From NCBI GenBank assembly GCA_003255065.1, contig QAOA01001120.1, positions 28,755-92,754 of the forward strand: a stretch of DNA of 64,000 nucleotides, given 5' to 3'. Source of the DNA: Cercis canadensis (lineage: Eukaryota; Streptophyta; Magnoliopsida; Fabales; Fabaceae). Under the pieces are notes generated by a model. The model saw only the letters and a program-made list of their open reading frames with translations. It was not told where the DNA came from and made no database searches. The position numbers and the translations under genes were made by a program. Of this stretch, positions 10,276 to 20,659 are shown in pieces (positions within the stretch are counted from its first letter, which is position 1; each line of letters opens with the position of its first letter).

Positions 10276-12713
10276 TAGGGGTGTAAGCCAAATCGACTAA
10301 ACCGATTGAATTGAACCGAATTGGAGGGAACCAAACCAAATCGAGAGGGTTGGTCTGGTTTTTGGTTTATGTAGTTAAAAAACCGAGGGGGCCGGTTCGA
10401 TTCTTGATTTTTATGAAGGAAAACCGAGTTTGAATTGAACCAAACCGAGATGCGCAATACGATGCTGTTTTGCTTAACTCTCTTCTCTTCTTCTCTCGGT
10501 CGTTAACTCTCCCAAGTCCCAAAATCAGAAAATCCCTAACTCCCTCTCACTCTCCCGGAGTTCCTTCACTCTCGGTCTCGGTGGCTACTGGCTCATCTTC
10601 CTTCTCCATCGCTGGTGAGTTATGTTTTTCCCTATCTGTTTCTGTTGTATTTCTGTTTCTACTTTCTGCTTCTGTTTCTACTTTATGCTTCTGTTTGCTT
10701 GAGTTTGATAATGAAACTTGAGGATTCTTTCAAGGGAATGCGTGGCTTGGTTCATAGTCAGTAAGTTTGTAACTTGATGGGTAATGGCGGAGGGTGGTTC
10801 AATCTCAAAGATCTAGGTCCCTGTTGATTAAATAGTTAGCAGGCTGAAGAGGGAGCAATGTTATAGGATTGTTAACTAGGGTGGTTCAGATGTTTACTAT
10901 TTTGTTGCTCATAGGGATGTGGTCCTGATTGTAGTTTGCCAAAAAGCTGTTGGGTCTTTCTGTGACCATAGCGAATGGTAAAATTTTGTTTAGTTGTTTG
11001 TCAACAACTCTATTATACCACTTACCAGTCGGAAAACAGAGCTTCAGGAAATCGTGGAACATTTTAATGTAGGCTTCTTTCCTACAACACAACTTATATT
11101 ATCTTGTATCATTTGGAAAATTCTAAATTGAAATTCTTACCTTGTATTACTGGCTTGCATCATCAGTAAGTTCTTTACTGTATAAGCATGCATCTGACAA
11201 ACTTATGTTATCAAATTGGTCTATATTATAAATTTAGTAAATTAAAGATCAATTTATTTAATTGTGTGATTGACAAAATTTCTTAAACTTGGGTTTTAAT
11301 CATAGTGATTATTTTCCTGAAAATACTGCCTTTTCCATATATATGAAATGTTGGCATGCTTTTTTCACCAATCATTGTCTGGTTAATGTAGGAAAAAGAA
11401 ACAGAAGTACAGTATTGCACTGGCAAGCTTTGTGTGCATTTTTTTGACTTGTAACTTGTAAGCATTAAATTAAGAGTTGTGGTATGCTTCTCATTTTCAA
11501 AGGCAAGTAAGAAGTGATAAATATAATTCCTTTCAAGAAATCTTGTCAAATATCGGCATTTCTCCTTGAAATTTGACAAACTAATACATCAACAGGTTTC
11601 TTATTTTCCTATTTCAGTCCTAGAGTTTAGTTACAAGGAAAAGAATAGCTTGGCTTTATTTTGTTAGGTAAATAAAAAGACTATGGCTGTGTTGTAAAGT
11701 AGCCTTTTCTTTGTCTTTCTGATGCAGGATCTTTGTACTTCAGCACTCTCTAAATGAGCATGTGTGCTGTTATTAACTCTTATGTCTAGGATTTGATGGA
11801 AATAAGGAAAAACATATAGGATGAGGGTTTAGCGTTTGTGAAGTTGGGGTAATTTATTTGACTGAGTAAATAGATCTGAATAGTGTTGGACCTCAGGAAA
11901 AAAAAAAATCAGATTAGACAAGAGGAGAAAGAAAGATGACCTAGGCTTTCATAGCTAGGCTTCTAACCAGCTCCTAAGGAAGGCATCACATGTCTCATGG
12001 CTAGGGGTTGTTCAGAGTTTTGAGAAGATTATGAGAGATTCCCTTTGTTCAAGAATGGCAGAAAAAGGAGAGATCATTTGGGTAGCTGGGGGCTTTGTTG
12101 CAGGCCTAAAAGAGAGAGGTCTGTCTGAGAATTCATACACACATAACTGCCTGGCTGCTTGAAATTTATGGCATTAATGTCTTCACTACTGTTTCTCGAA
12201 CACTTGCATCAGGCAGTTCTGGTTCTCAAGATTAATTGGAGTCAAATACAAATCTCCTGAATTTCTGTGTGATTATATTTATTTCAAAATCAATATATAT
12301 TTCATATTGATAAATATGATATTATTAAGCATATTGGGGTTGAATCAATTGTAGGTTGTGCTGGTGATGTTCTGGATGAGGATCCAGTGGGCAGGTTGAA
12401 GGTTTTTGTTTATGAACTTCCAAGCAAATATAATAAGAAAATTCTGCAAAACTGGAAAAAAACCCATATATATGACTTGTGCTAGGTTAGCTTCAGTTTC
12501 TGGCTTTCTTGTTCAAAACTGGAAAAATGACTTATGCAGCTTTTATGGCAAAACTGACCAAACCGACTGAACCGGACCAAACCAAACCAGACCGGTTCGG
12601 TTCGGTTTTACTCTCAAAATTTTGAAAAACCAAACCGAACCGAACCAAGGTGATCTGGTCAGTTCGATGTCAGTTTGGGGTGTAAACTGGACCGATTTGG
12701 ACCTATACCCCTA
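10276..12713 (+). mobile_element. hAT-like non-autonomous element (copy A) carrying a gene fragment
   Basis: The 2438-bp element starts TAGGGGTGTAA and ends TATACCCCTA. It is flanked by the 8-bp target duplication CTTACAAT (10268-10275) and CTTACGAT (12714-12721). The MED22 gene at the right end has the unfilled site (CTTACAAT then TGATTAGC, near 63866). Its subterminal regions are rich in GGTTCGGTTCGG-type repeats, common in plant hAT MITEs. I see no transposase. Inside are a UTR-like pyrimidine-rich stretch with a donor (about 10460-10615) and a GT47 exon fragment (12355-12450). Confidence 0.88.
12355..12450 (+). pseudogene. IRX10-like GT47 glycosyltransferase exon fragment carried by the hAT-like element (copy A)
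   Basis: After an acceptor (CAATTGTAG) the frame reads CAGDVLDE then DPVGRLKVFVYELPSKYNKK and ILQ. This is the conserved stretch near the N-terminus of IRX10/IRX10-L-type exostosin-family proteins, which extend the xylan backbone in the Golgi. After CTGCAA the match ends and the frame runs into unrelated sequence and a stop. It is far too short to be active. The intron upstream and the splice acceptor show genomic capture, not a cDNA copy. Confidence 0.8.
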
Positions 12714-12876
12714 CTTACGATTGATTGGCAACATGGTTACATCATATACCATCAATTTTGGTAAAAGATTGACTTGTAACGCCTTGGAGTTTGACCCTAA
12801 GAACATGCACTAATTTTTATTCGATCTGAATCATATCATCTGCTTGACGCCGCTTGCAAACCACTTGAAAAACCTT

Positions 12877-13305
12877 CTATCTTGTAATTGCAGCTTCCGA
12901 GTCTATGATCTGAACATTTGCAGTTTCCTGCTGATTGAAGAGTGGAGAGACAGATTGATAGCAGTAGCACGATGCCTGTACCAGTAGAATTGAGGATACA
13001 TTGATGATGAACCACTGGAGTGGATTGATGAGGATCAACAACAAAAGTAATTCATTGGCAAGTATCCCTGAGACATGGCATATCACCCTCAAAATAGGAG
13101 ACCGCGTATTGTTTTGTGGTCGGAGTTTTAATTCAGTCATTGCAATGGCATAGGTGAATATTGATATGAAGAAGAAGAACATAATTGTGGTATGTTCGTG
13201 GAATGGATCGGTGTTCAAGGCTCGATACTTGACTCCAACTAGAGCCACTTGCAACATGCTGAGATATCCATAACTGGTGTCATAGTCAAAGCCATTGTCA
13301 TCCAT
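12877..13305 (-). CDS. Small four-TM membrane protein of unrecognised family, copy A
   Basis: The open frame has 142 codons from ATG at 13305 and begins MDDNGFDYDTSYGYLS. Hydrophobic segments are about residues 15-25, 40-60, 72-95 and 98-116, so three or four membrane helices. The tail ends QETANVQIIDSEAAITR. Compared with the copy at 28787-29263 it lacks 17 residues just before QETANV, an exact 51-bp in-frame deletion. An acceptor-like CACAG lies 5' of the ATG, and a donor at about 13756 (CGAAG then GTAAGTAG) suggests an upstream non-coding exon. I do not recognise the family and name no function. It is open and may be expressed, but sits in a duplicated, TE-rich block. Confidence 0.6.
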   Translation of the reverse strand: MDDNGFDYDTSYGYLSMLQVALVGVKYRALNTDPFHEHTTIMFFFFISIFTYAIAMTELKLRPQNNTRSPILRVICHVSGILANELLLLLILINPLQWFIINVSSILLVQASCYCYQSVSPLFNQQETANVQIIDSEAAITR

Positions 13306-13425
13306 GGTATCAAGTGTAGGACCGGGTTTCTGTGAACTGTGAACATGTGAGAGAATTTATAAAACATGAAAATATAGCACATAAGACGATTTTTTTTTGT
13401 GGTCTAGAAATAATAGCAACCAGCG

Positions 13426-14239
13426 AAACTGCAAATGATAAATTGGAAAAAACAAATTTTGGCACTTTCCAAACACCAATTGCTTCACTGCTTTGGCACT
13501 TTTTGCTGAACTGCTTTCAGTTTGACTCGTATGTGCTGATCCTCTGTACTACAAAATATACTCTATTCTTTCTGTTGGGAAAGGATGCAAAAATTGAAAA
13601 CCCTTCCTCCTTAAAAGAACCTTTTAACCTCTTTTTATTTTTCTTTGCATCTCTCTCTCCTCCAATCTCCCTTCTATTTTAAAATCTTACATGTAGCTCC
13701 CTTCTATTTTGAAAACACAGTACACATAAATTCAAACACTAACAGAACTACTTACCTTCGCACCTGCTCTGTTACTTTTGGCTGGATTGGAAACGTTTCA
13801 CAAATCCCAAGTTTCAGAAACCGAGAAATCCCATGTTTCAGAAACCGAGAGATTTCACAAACCAACAACCTGAATAAGCTAAACAGACCAATAAATATGT
13901 ACCAAGAGCAGAAACTGAAATTAAGGTTCCAGGGCTCGAGAAATTTATAGGCGCCCCGGGGGGGGGTAGGGCCATGCTACGTCCAAAATGACATTTCGGA
14001 AAGTGACAGGGGCTGACTCGACCACGCACTTTAATATTGATAAACAATATTTATATAATTTTGTTTTTAGCTATTGTACACATTTAATCCCATTTAGTAC
14101 TTAGGAAACTAAGCAAAGAAGATTATTTAATATTATTTCTATCACCCATTTGCACCCCATTTATAAAACAAGGTGTCAAGTCTGACAATCAGGGCTTCCT
14201 TCCCCATTTAATATTATACTTCTTTTCTAGAACAATAAA
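13426..14239. other. Junction DNA with the 5' exon region of the membrane-protein gene; no separate gene seen
   Basis: Up to about 13930 this matches the upstream part of the other membrane-protein copies (41740-41990), including the likely first exon on the minus strand. A 23-bp repeat, GTTTCAGAAACCGAGA-type, occurs twice near 13810-13850. At 13951-13970 there is a C/G run (GCGCCCC then nine or more G) unlike its AT-rich surroundings. It marks a junction or sequence error. Confidence 0.6.
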
Positions 14240-15057
14240 ATCATGAATCTAATGAAGCCTGGAAAGGTGATATTAGAATCAAACTGGAAAGTGGTATTCT
14301 TGTACCACAAATTCACACCAAAGAAAGAAGAAAATGCATTCTAATGTGTCGCATTAATAAACATTCAAAGTGAAACAAAACAAAAGAAGAAAGAATCACT
14401 CTCTAAATTATAGTTTCAATACTAACTATTCTCAAAATACTTGTAAGTATTTTACATCAAGATGCTACCAAAGAAATACAGTTTAATATATCATATAAAT
14501 TAGAAAAATTGTATACTAAGATATGGGCTGTAACTGGGCCTAATAGAATGGGCTCTAATCAGGCTTAAATGAAATTGTATACTAAGATTATTAATTTTTT
14601 TTTTTTGAGCTTTTGCTAAGATTATTACTTGATAAGTTTCATGCCGTTGTGTTTATTCACACTCTAACTCGTTAGAATCCCTATTTATGATTGTAGTCAT
14701 AGATCTAGAGAAGTGAGAAAAATATAAATTGTATAAAGAAAGTTTAAGTAAATTCAATTAGATCCATTTACTATAAAGTATACAAAAAGTGAAACAATGT
14801 AAGAATAATTAATGTGTAAATTGTGTTATAAGTAGCCATGTATACATAACTCATCTGCTTAAGGTCACAAATTGAGATTGTCATACTAATTGAGCACCAT
14901 TGAAAAGTTCTAGGGAAATTAAAAAAAAATCAAAATCAAAATCAAAAGAAAATGAAAATGAAAATGAAAAATGCCCACCTTATTATGAATTTTTCTAGAT
15001 GCATTATATATCTACCATTGAAAAGTAAATGAAACATAGATGAAATGGAAACAATTA

Positions 15058-16400
15058 AAGATGCATCTCCACAAGTATAAATGACTCTTATAATTCCTAT
15101 ACCCCATCTTAAAATTCTAACTCTATATATATCTTAAAAAAATGCATTACCCATATCCATATCCAAAAAGAAAAGAAAAAAGAGATGCAGCATATTAAGT
15201 TGAGTATAAATGTTGTTATAGTTTAGATAGTGCCATTTGTCTAATAATTCATCCTTGTAAATCTTTCGCCTAACTATTATCTAGGTGCCATTTAGAAGTA
15301 AAAAACACAAATTTTAATATAGCTATGATTTTATGGCCAAAAATTGGTCACAAGGCTCTCATCGTAAGAAGAGGGTCTTGTGTTCGACACTTCTCATTGA
15401 CAAAATGAGGGTTTCAAATCACTCCATCACCCAAAGATACAATTGTGAGTGCTTTGACAGCGAGACCCTTAGAGCAGGGATGACTCGTCCCAAGTTTCGT
15501 AAGTTTAACTTCATCAAAGGTTATAGTTGAACCTTGCTTCTTGGGTTACAAAAAAAAAGTAGCTATACTTTTTTTTAAAATAAAAATTCTTTGATTCCTC
15601 AAAACAAGAAGACAACGATGGAAAATGCAAAATAAACTGGTATTCTTCAATTCCTTCATGATAAAATTATGAAGAGTTATAAATCTATAATTTTTTTCTC
15701 TCTTTGATATGGTTTATATATATAGATTGGGCAATTCTTAAAGATGTTTTCTATAATAGATTTTCTCTCTTCAATTCCCTAAGTCTTCAATTCCAAAAGA
15801 TGCATCTCCACAAGTATAAATGACTCTTATAATTCCTATACCCCATCTAAAAATTCTAACTTATATATCTAAAAAAAGATGCATTATCCATATCCAAAAA
15901 GAAAAGAAAAAAGAAATGCAGCTTATTAAGTTGAGTATAAATGTTGTTATAGTTGAGATAATACCATTTGTCTAATAATCCATCTTTGTAAATGAGGGTT
16001 TCAAAGCGCTACCACAAAAAGATATAGTTGTGGGTGCTTCGATAGCGAGACCCCTAGAGCAGGGATGACTCGCTCCAAGTTTGGTAAGTCTAACTCCATC
16101 CAAAGGTTAGAGTTGAGCCCTGATTTAAAAAAAAAGAAAAAAGTAGCTATGTTTTTTTTAAAAGTAAAAAATTCTTTGATTCCTCAAACCAAGAAGGCGA
16201 TGATGGAACATGGAAAATAAACTGGTATTCTTCAATTCCTTAATGATAAAATTTTGAAAGAGTTATAAATCTGTAATTTTTTTTTCTCTTTGATATCGTT
16301 TATATATATAGATTGGGTAATTCTTAAAGATGCTTTCTATAATAGATTTTGTTCTCGATTCAATCCATCTTTTTCTAAATCTCATAAGAAAAAAAGAGAA
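15058..16400 (+). repeat. Internal tandem duplication of about 740 bp
   Basis: ATGCATCTCCACAAGTATAA begins at 15061 and again at 15800. Both copies continue through the same A-rich, SINE-derived and TATATATAG sequences. The matching region 50770-51500 has a single copy. Confidence 0.85.
15328..15559 (+). mobile_element. SINE-like element, copy 1
   Basis: The element of about 232 bp has an internal RNA polymerase III-like layout: TTGGTCACAAGGC (A-box-like) and TTGTGTTCGACACTT (B-box-like). It ends in an A-rich tail and is flanked by TAGCTAT at 15320 and 15560. The same element, at the same site, lies at 51038-51270, so it predates the block duplication. A truncated third copy lies at about 15985-16140. 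Confidence 0.65.
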
Positions 16401-16660
16401 AAGATCAGATAAAATCACATAGAAATATTTTTTTCATGATTTCCCTTCAACAATTAAAGTTCTTTTTATCTATTCTAAATCTCACGGGCAATATAAAAAG
16501 TAAAGAAGAAGGTAATCTTTTTTGTGATTACGAGATGCTAAATATTTTTTGCTTCTTTTCTTTTACTGGAGGCTACAAAACATGGGTAGGATGTCTCTTA
16601 GAATTTTATCCTATCTAATCTCTCAATGATTGAGTATTGGGTACTCTCACAAAAAACTTA

Positions 16661-17607
16661 GGGTGTATTTGTAAAGTGTATTTGAAATACTAATTTTGAA
16701 TTACTTTGTTTGTGTAATTTTTTAAGGTATTTTTAAAATTCAAGTGTATTTTTATAGTGACTTTCAAAATCTCAATATAGTGTATTTCAAATTCACTCAA
16801 AATAGAGTATATTTCAAATTCATATTTTTCATGTGCTGTTGATCAAACTTTATTTTTTCCTATTCGAACTTGATTTTCGCCATTATAAGCCAAACCAGTG
16901 CTCCAAATTACACAAATACCCCTCAATTCTATATTTAATGTTGTGATTAATATTATTATACAGCTATATAGTCCTAAAAAATCCATTAAGTTCCACAACA
17001 GACAACTGATTCTACCTATCATGGGTTCCATGAGCAGATCAAAGACAACCTAAAACATTCATCTACATAATCAAAGCCAACAAATCAAAGAACAAGAAAA
17101 AACAAGAAAGTACATTTAAAACACAAAGCTTTCCTCTATCAAATAAAAGCCAAAAGGACTAAAAAGTAGATCTGGCCAAGAACATGAAATAGAATTACCA
17201 ACCTTATATAGCCGAGAAGCACAGAATTCAGAGAGGCAAATATGACACAGTCAAAGACATATTTCCCAGAATTGTGCTTCTTGTTTGACAAGCTCATATC
17301 TTTCTCTGTGATATCAGAATTCATCCTCAAGTACTTGGTTTTGGTCCCCAGTGGAATCTCAAAGACCCCATTTCCTCTCCCATTACCAGTTTCTTGCCCA
17401 CCCACCAACCCTATTGTGATTTGAAGAAGCCTTGTAATGTCTATCAATAGTTTTGATTATTGTTGTTAAATTACTTTTTTTTTTGTTTTATAATAAAGTA
17501 TATTCAAACAAGGTATTTTATAAATACATGTATTTGAAATATTGCATTTCAATTACATGTATTTGAAATACACAATAATTTATCAAATACCCTCTCCAAA
17601 CACAACC
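16661..17607. mobile_element. TTA-flanked TIR element (PIF/Harbinger-like), 947 bp, with captured gene fragment
   Basis: The left end GGGTGTATTTGTAAAG follows TTA (16658-16660). The right end, reversed, reads GGTTGTGTTTGGAGAG and is followed by TTA (17608-17610). The paralogous site at about 51785 has one TTA and no insert. A 3-bp TTA duplication is typical of PIF/Harbinger elements. No transposase is seen. The interior carries a coding fragment on the minus strand. Confidence 0.75.
17208..17414 (-). pseudogene. Polyol/monosaccharide transporter-like N-terminal fragment carried by the TIR element
   Basis: The minus-strand frame reads GLVGGQETGNGRGNG, TKYLRMNSDITEKDMS and KYVFDCVIFASLNSVLLGY. 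This resembles the N-terminus and start of the first membrane helix of PLT4-type polyol transporters of the major facilitator superfamily. The residue where a start Met is expected is ATA (17414-17412), so the start codon seems lost. The match ends after LLGY, where the family continues with the first helix. It is a fragment, not a gene. Assignment rests on memory of the family and is moderately sure. Confidence 0.6.
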
Positions 17608-17690
17608 TTACACATACCATTTATGTATTTATGTTAGATAAATTTTCCTCTTCAAGGTAAATTGAAAAAAGTTACCTCATAGGTTATCCA

Positions 17691-18446
17691 AATTCATTCC
17701 TAACATATTCAAAATAATGTTTTTGAGGAAAGTAATAGCAATGTCATTCACTTTCGAATGAGGTAGCATAGTACGTTCTTTATGCTCTATATATACAGTT
17801 AATTATATATATAGTTTCAATAGTACGGTAATATGTCTGTCAACAAGTGGCAAATTTTCCTTATATTTTATCCATACATATAGAACTATGAATATCGAAA
17901 ATACGTTTCTTCTTTTTTATTTTTTCGGAGAGAAAATAAAAACATTTTAAAAACTTCTTAAACATCTTTCTGTTTTTCAGGGTTTAACATTTCAAACAAT
18001 AGTTTCTAAAAATGGGAAGAGGAAAAACTCCGAAACAAAAGACTTTTGCTTTTATATTTTTNATTAATCATACTACACATAATTATAAAATAATGTTTAC
18101 ACCTATATCATTATTTCTTGAAAAAGGAGTAAATGATACTCCTTTAATATTTACTCCTTTCACTTGGTATTATTACTACAGTAATCAAATTAAGAACTTT
18201 CATTAATTTGATTACCAAAGAAATGAACATAAACTTTTCAATCAAGGTGAAGAATAATGTATCAGCTATCTCTCGGACATCATGGATGGATAATAAATAA
18301 AAATTATTTTGAGAAAGTCCAAAATGTGAGAAGAAGAAAAATTGAAAATGGTTGACAGGCGTTGGCAGAAATAATTAACATACTTATCTAATCTTGATTA
18401 TATACAATCATTTTGCAAAAATAAGAATTTAAGTTTTTTAAAAATA
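17691..18446. other. AT-rich DNA, nothing recognised
   Basis: No conserved reading frame is seen. A single N lies at 18062. It is the only one of the six Ns without an obvious flanking duplicate. Confidence 0.6.
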
Positions 18447-18818
18447 AGAGTTAAACTCCTTTTTAGTCCCTGAAAAATTCAGCGATTGACAAGTTAGTCC
18501 CCCAAAAATGTTCGCTGACAATTTCGTCCTCAAATTATGGTTCCGTACGACAAATTAGTCCTCGAATTATGTTCATTGACAATTTAGTCCTCAAATTATG
18601 GTTTCATACGACAAATTAGTCATCGAATTAGTCCTCAACTGAGGACTAATTTGTTGTACGAAACCATAATTCGAGGACGAAATTGTCAGCGAATATTTTT
18701 CGAGGACTAATTTGTCGTATGGAACCATAATTTGAGGACGAAATTGTCAGTGAACATTTTTTAGGGACTAACTTGTCAATCATTGAATTTTTCAGGGACC
18801 AAAAAGGGGTTTTACTCT
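18447..18818. mobile_element. Foldback MITE, 372 bp
   Basis: Nearly the whole element is one inverted repeat centred at about 18640 (AGTCCTCAACTGAGGACT). The ends are AGAGTTAAACTCCTTTTTAG and, reversed, AGAGTAAAACCCCTTTTTGG. It is flanked by AAAAATA at 18440-18446 and 18819-18825. Units with GACAAATTAGTC and CAATTTCGTCCTC recur inside each arm. A transcript would fold into a long hairpin, a possible small-RNA source (inference). Confidence 0.85.
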
Positions 18819-18825
18819 AAAAATA

Positions 18826-19195
18826 AAGACATCAATTCAAGGCAGCATTTTGTAAGGCACATTGGATGGTTGAGCCGATAGAGAAAATTAAATATTGTTA
18901 TTGTCTTCCCCATCAACGTTTCACCTAACAATGGTTTTTGATCATAATCCATTATTTGATTCCTTGCTTCTAACTTAGACTGAACTTATTATATAGAGAT
19001 CATGACAACCACAATAAAGTAGACACAACTTGTGAGAAGGATCAAGCACATGAAATGGTCTAAGTCAGTTTAAATAATAATAATGGGTAGAGTTACTGAA
19101 AATGACATAAAAAAAAAATTGCTTAGCAATCCATGTGTTGACTCTAATGTAAAAAATATTAACTGATTAATTTCTTATTCTTAATTGGTTTTACA
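18826..19195. other. AT-rich DNA, nothing recognised
   Basis: No gene or repeat is recognised. The stretch ends in a pyrimidine tract and TTTTACAG acceptor before the NLR exon fragment. Confidence 0.5.
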
Positions 19196-19598
19196 GGTAA
19201 ATCACAATCTAGAGGGCTTATTGTTAAATCAAAAAGCTGTCACAAGTATAAGGAATGACCAATTTCAAGCTGATATATTTCACAAAGTGAACTTTCTTAA
19301 TCTAAAAAGCTTACATGATGAACCACCAACTTTTCCATATAGCTTCTTTGAAAGATTTCCCAACCTCTCTAAACTTGCTATGTCTCATAGTTCCTTTGAG
19401 GAAATATTCTCATGTCAAGAACCACTTTTTGATCATGTGAGAAAGATTCCACCAATAAAGGAATTATGGCTTGTTTATCTGGACCAGCTAAAGAAGATAA
19501 AAAATGGAAATTCTCAACTTGAGTTTATTCTCCAGAATCTAGAAAAGCTGAATGTTGAATGTTGTTCTAGCTTGATAGAGTATCACAAGAAATACTAA
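19196..19598 (+). pseudogene. CC-NBS-LRR (RPS2-like) resistance-gene LRR exon fragment
   Basis: After the acceptor TTTTACAG the frame encodes NHNLEGLLLNQKAVTSIRND, later PYSFFERFPNLSKLAMSHSS, FEEIFSCQEP and LEKLNVECCSSLIEYHKKY, then a stop. Spacing of leucines and the FPNLSKL / LEKLNVECCSSL patterns match the irregular C-terminal LRRs of RPS2/At4g27190-like plant NLRs, which are intracellular immune receptors. No NB-ARC domain (P-loop, GLPL, MHD) is nearby, so this is an orphan exon. It could be the last piece of a duplicated or transposed NLR. Confidence 0.75.
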
Positions 19599-20040
19599 TT
19601 ACTTTTAATTTTCCTGTGCTTTTGGATGACTTGGATAAATGATAAATACTGATAATTGACAAATGACTTCAAAATTTAAGTTTTCTTTTAATTTTGTAAT
19701 CCATAATGAAGCAACAATTACCAATTAAGTAATGTGTTTGGGGATTAATGGTACTTATTAATAAGATGATTATGGTGACATATAATTGAAGAAACAAGTA
19801 CTGTTGCGCTGAAGTCTAAGCATTGTCGTCAAGGTGAAAAGCTATAGAGGAGTTCCAAAACCTTATGCTGGTCCTTCCTAATGATTGACTTTTAGTTTTA
19901 GTGTTTGAATTGATCAGTCCAACTATTTGGATCTTTTAAGAATAAAATTAGGTTGTCAAGATATAACAGTGGTCCGGATCTAATTCTTTCGCTCTTGCAA
20001 GCATTAGCATTGGATGTTGGAAACATTGTGATTACTGTTT
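19599..20040. other. AT-rich DNA, nothing recognised
   Basis: No conserved frame or repeat is seen. Confidence 0.5.
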
Positions 20041-20569
20041 TTATTTTTAAAATGATAAATTTTATCATTTACAATACCTTTTCATAATGATATAATAAAC
20101 TTGAAAGTTAAAATGACAAAAAAAGAAAGAAAAGAAAAAAGAGAATTATTAATCACAATACCATATTAAATGAAGTGGATAACTTTATAGTATATACACA
20201 GCAAGAGAAGTGAGAAACGAAAAGTGATTACTTTATTAGATCGAAGACTTGGAAGCTGCAATTCCAAGATAGAAGCTTTTCCAAGCGGAGTCAAGCAGAT
20301 GATATGATTCAGATCGAATAAAAATCTGACAATACTGTGTGTGCTTTTCTTCATGTTTTTGTATGATCTTATTACGTAAACTGAAATAAATCTCTTTGTG
20401 TAAAGGGTATCTCTCAATTTGGTTTAAAGGGTTTGTATATTTTCTTTATGCAATAACAAAGCTTAAAGGGTAAGTAATCATGTCCAAAAATATAGCAATC
20501 AATTCTTTCTAGACTGTAATTAAAAATATAGCAATCAATTCTTTCTGGACTGTAATTTATTTGTAAAAA
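20041..20569. repeat. Inverted piece of the MED22-upstream repeat joined to a membrane-protein gene tail
   Basis: 20041-20232 is an inverted match to the block at 7900-8030 and 8350-8510. At about 20240 it joins GAAGACTTGGAAGCTGCAAT, the plus-strand 3' end of the small membrane-protein gene (compare 48700-48783), running to about 20330. A 36-bp direct repeat (TATAGCAATCAATTCTTTCT twice) lies near 20490-20560. Confidence 0.75.
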
Positions 20570-20659
20570 AAAATTCATCTCAAAATAAGAAAAAAAAAAA
20601 ACAAAGATGGAAGAAATTTAATTTTTTCTGTTATAGTGTAAGGTATTTTTAATTTACCA

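Larger units (their letters stand above)
8916..13425 (+). repeat. Segmental duplication block A
   Basis: It matches block B (20570-25236) almost base by base, with a 11984-bp offset at the left and 11810 at the right. It holds a MED22 fragment, an hAT-like element with an IRX10-like fragment, and a membrane-protein gene on the minus strand. The blocks differ by a Helitron (only in B), a swapped segment inside the hAT-like element, and scattered point changes. Confidence 0.95.
14240..17690 (+). repeat. Paralogue of the PIN upstream region, without a PIN gene
   Basis: It aligns with 50030-51905, the DNA directly 5' of the intact PIN gene, and partly with 26170-26730. It breaks off at 17690 (after CCAAATTCATTCCTA), about 150 bp before the position equivalent to the PIN TATA box. 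It is interrupted by a 947-bp TIR element (16661-17607) and enlarged by an internal tandem duplication of about 740 bp (from 15061 and from 15800). No gene of its own is seen. Confidence 0.88.

Noticed and set aside
10470..10721. 83-codon serine-rich frame inside the hAT-like element (also 22454-22705)
   Set aside because: The sequence is pyrimidine-rich and UTR-like with a donor in the middle. No family is recognisable.
13332..13950. Two frames of 101-116 codons
   Set aside because: They lie in the antisense of the membrane-protein upstream region and are not kept in the other copies.
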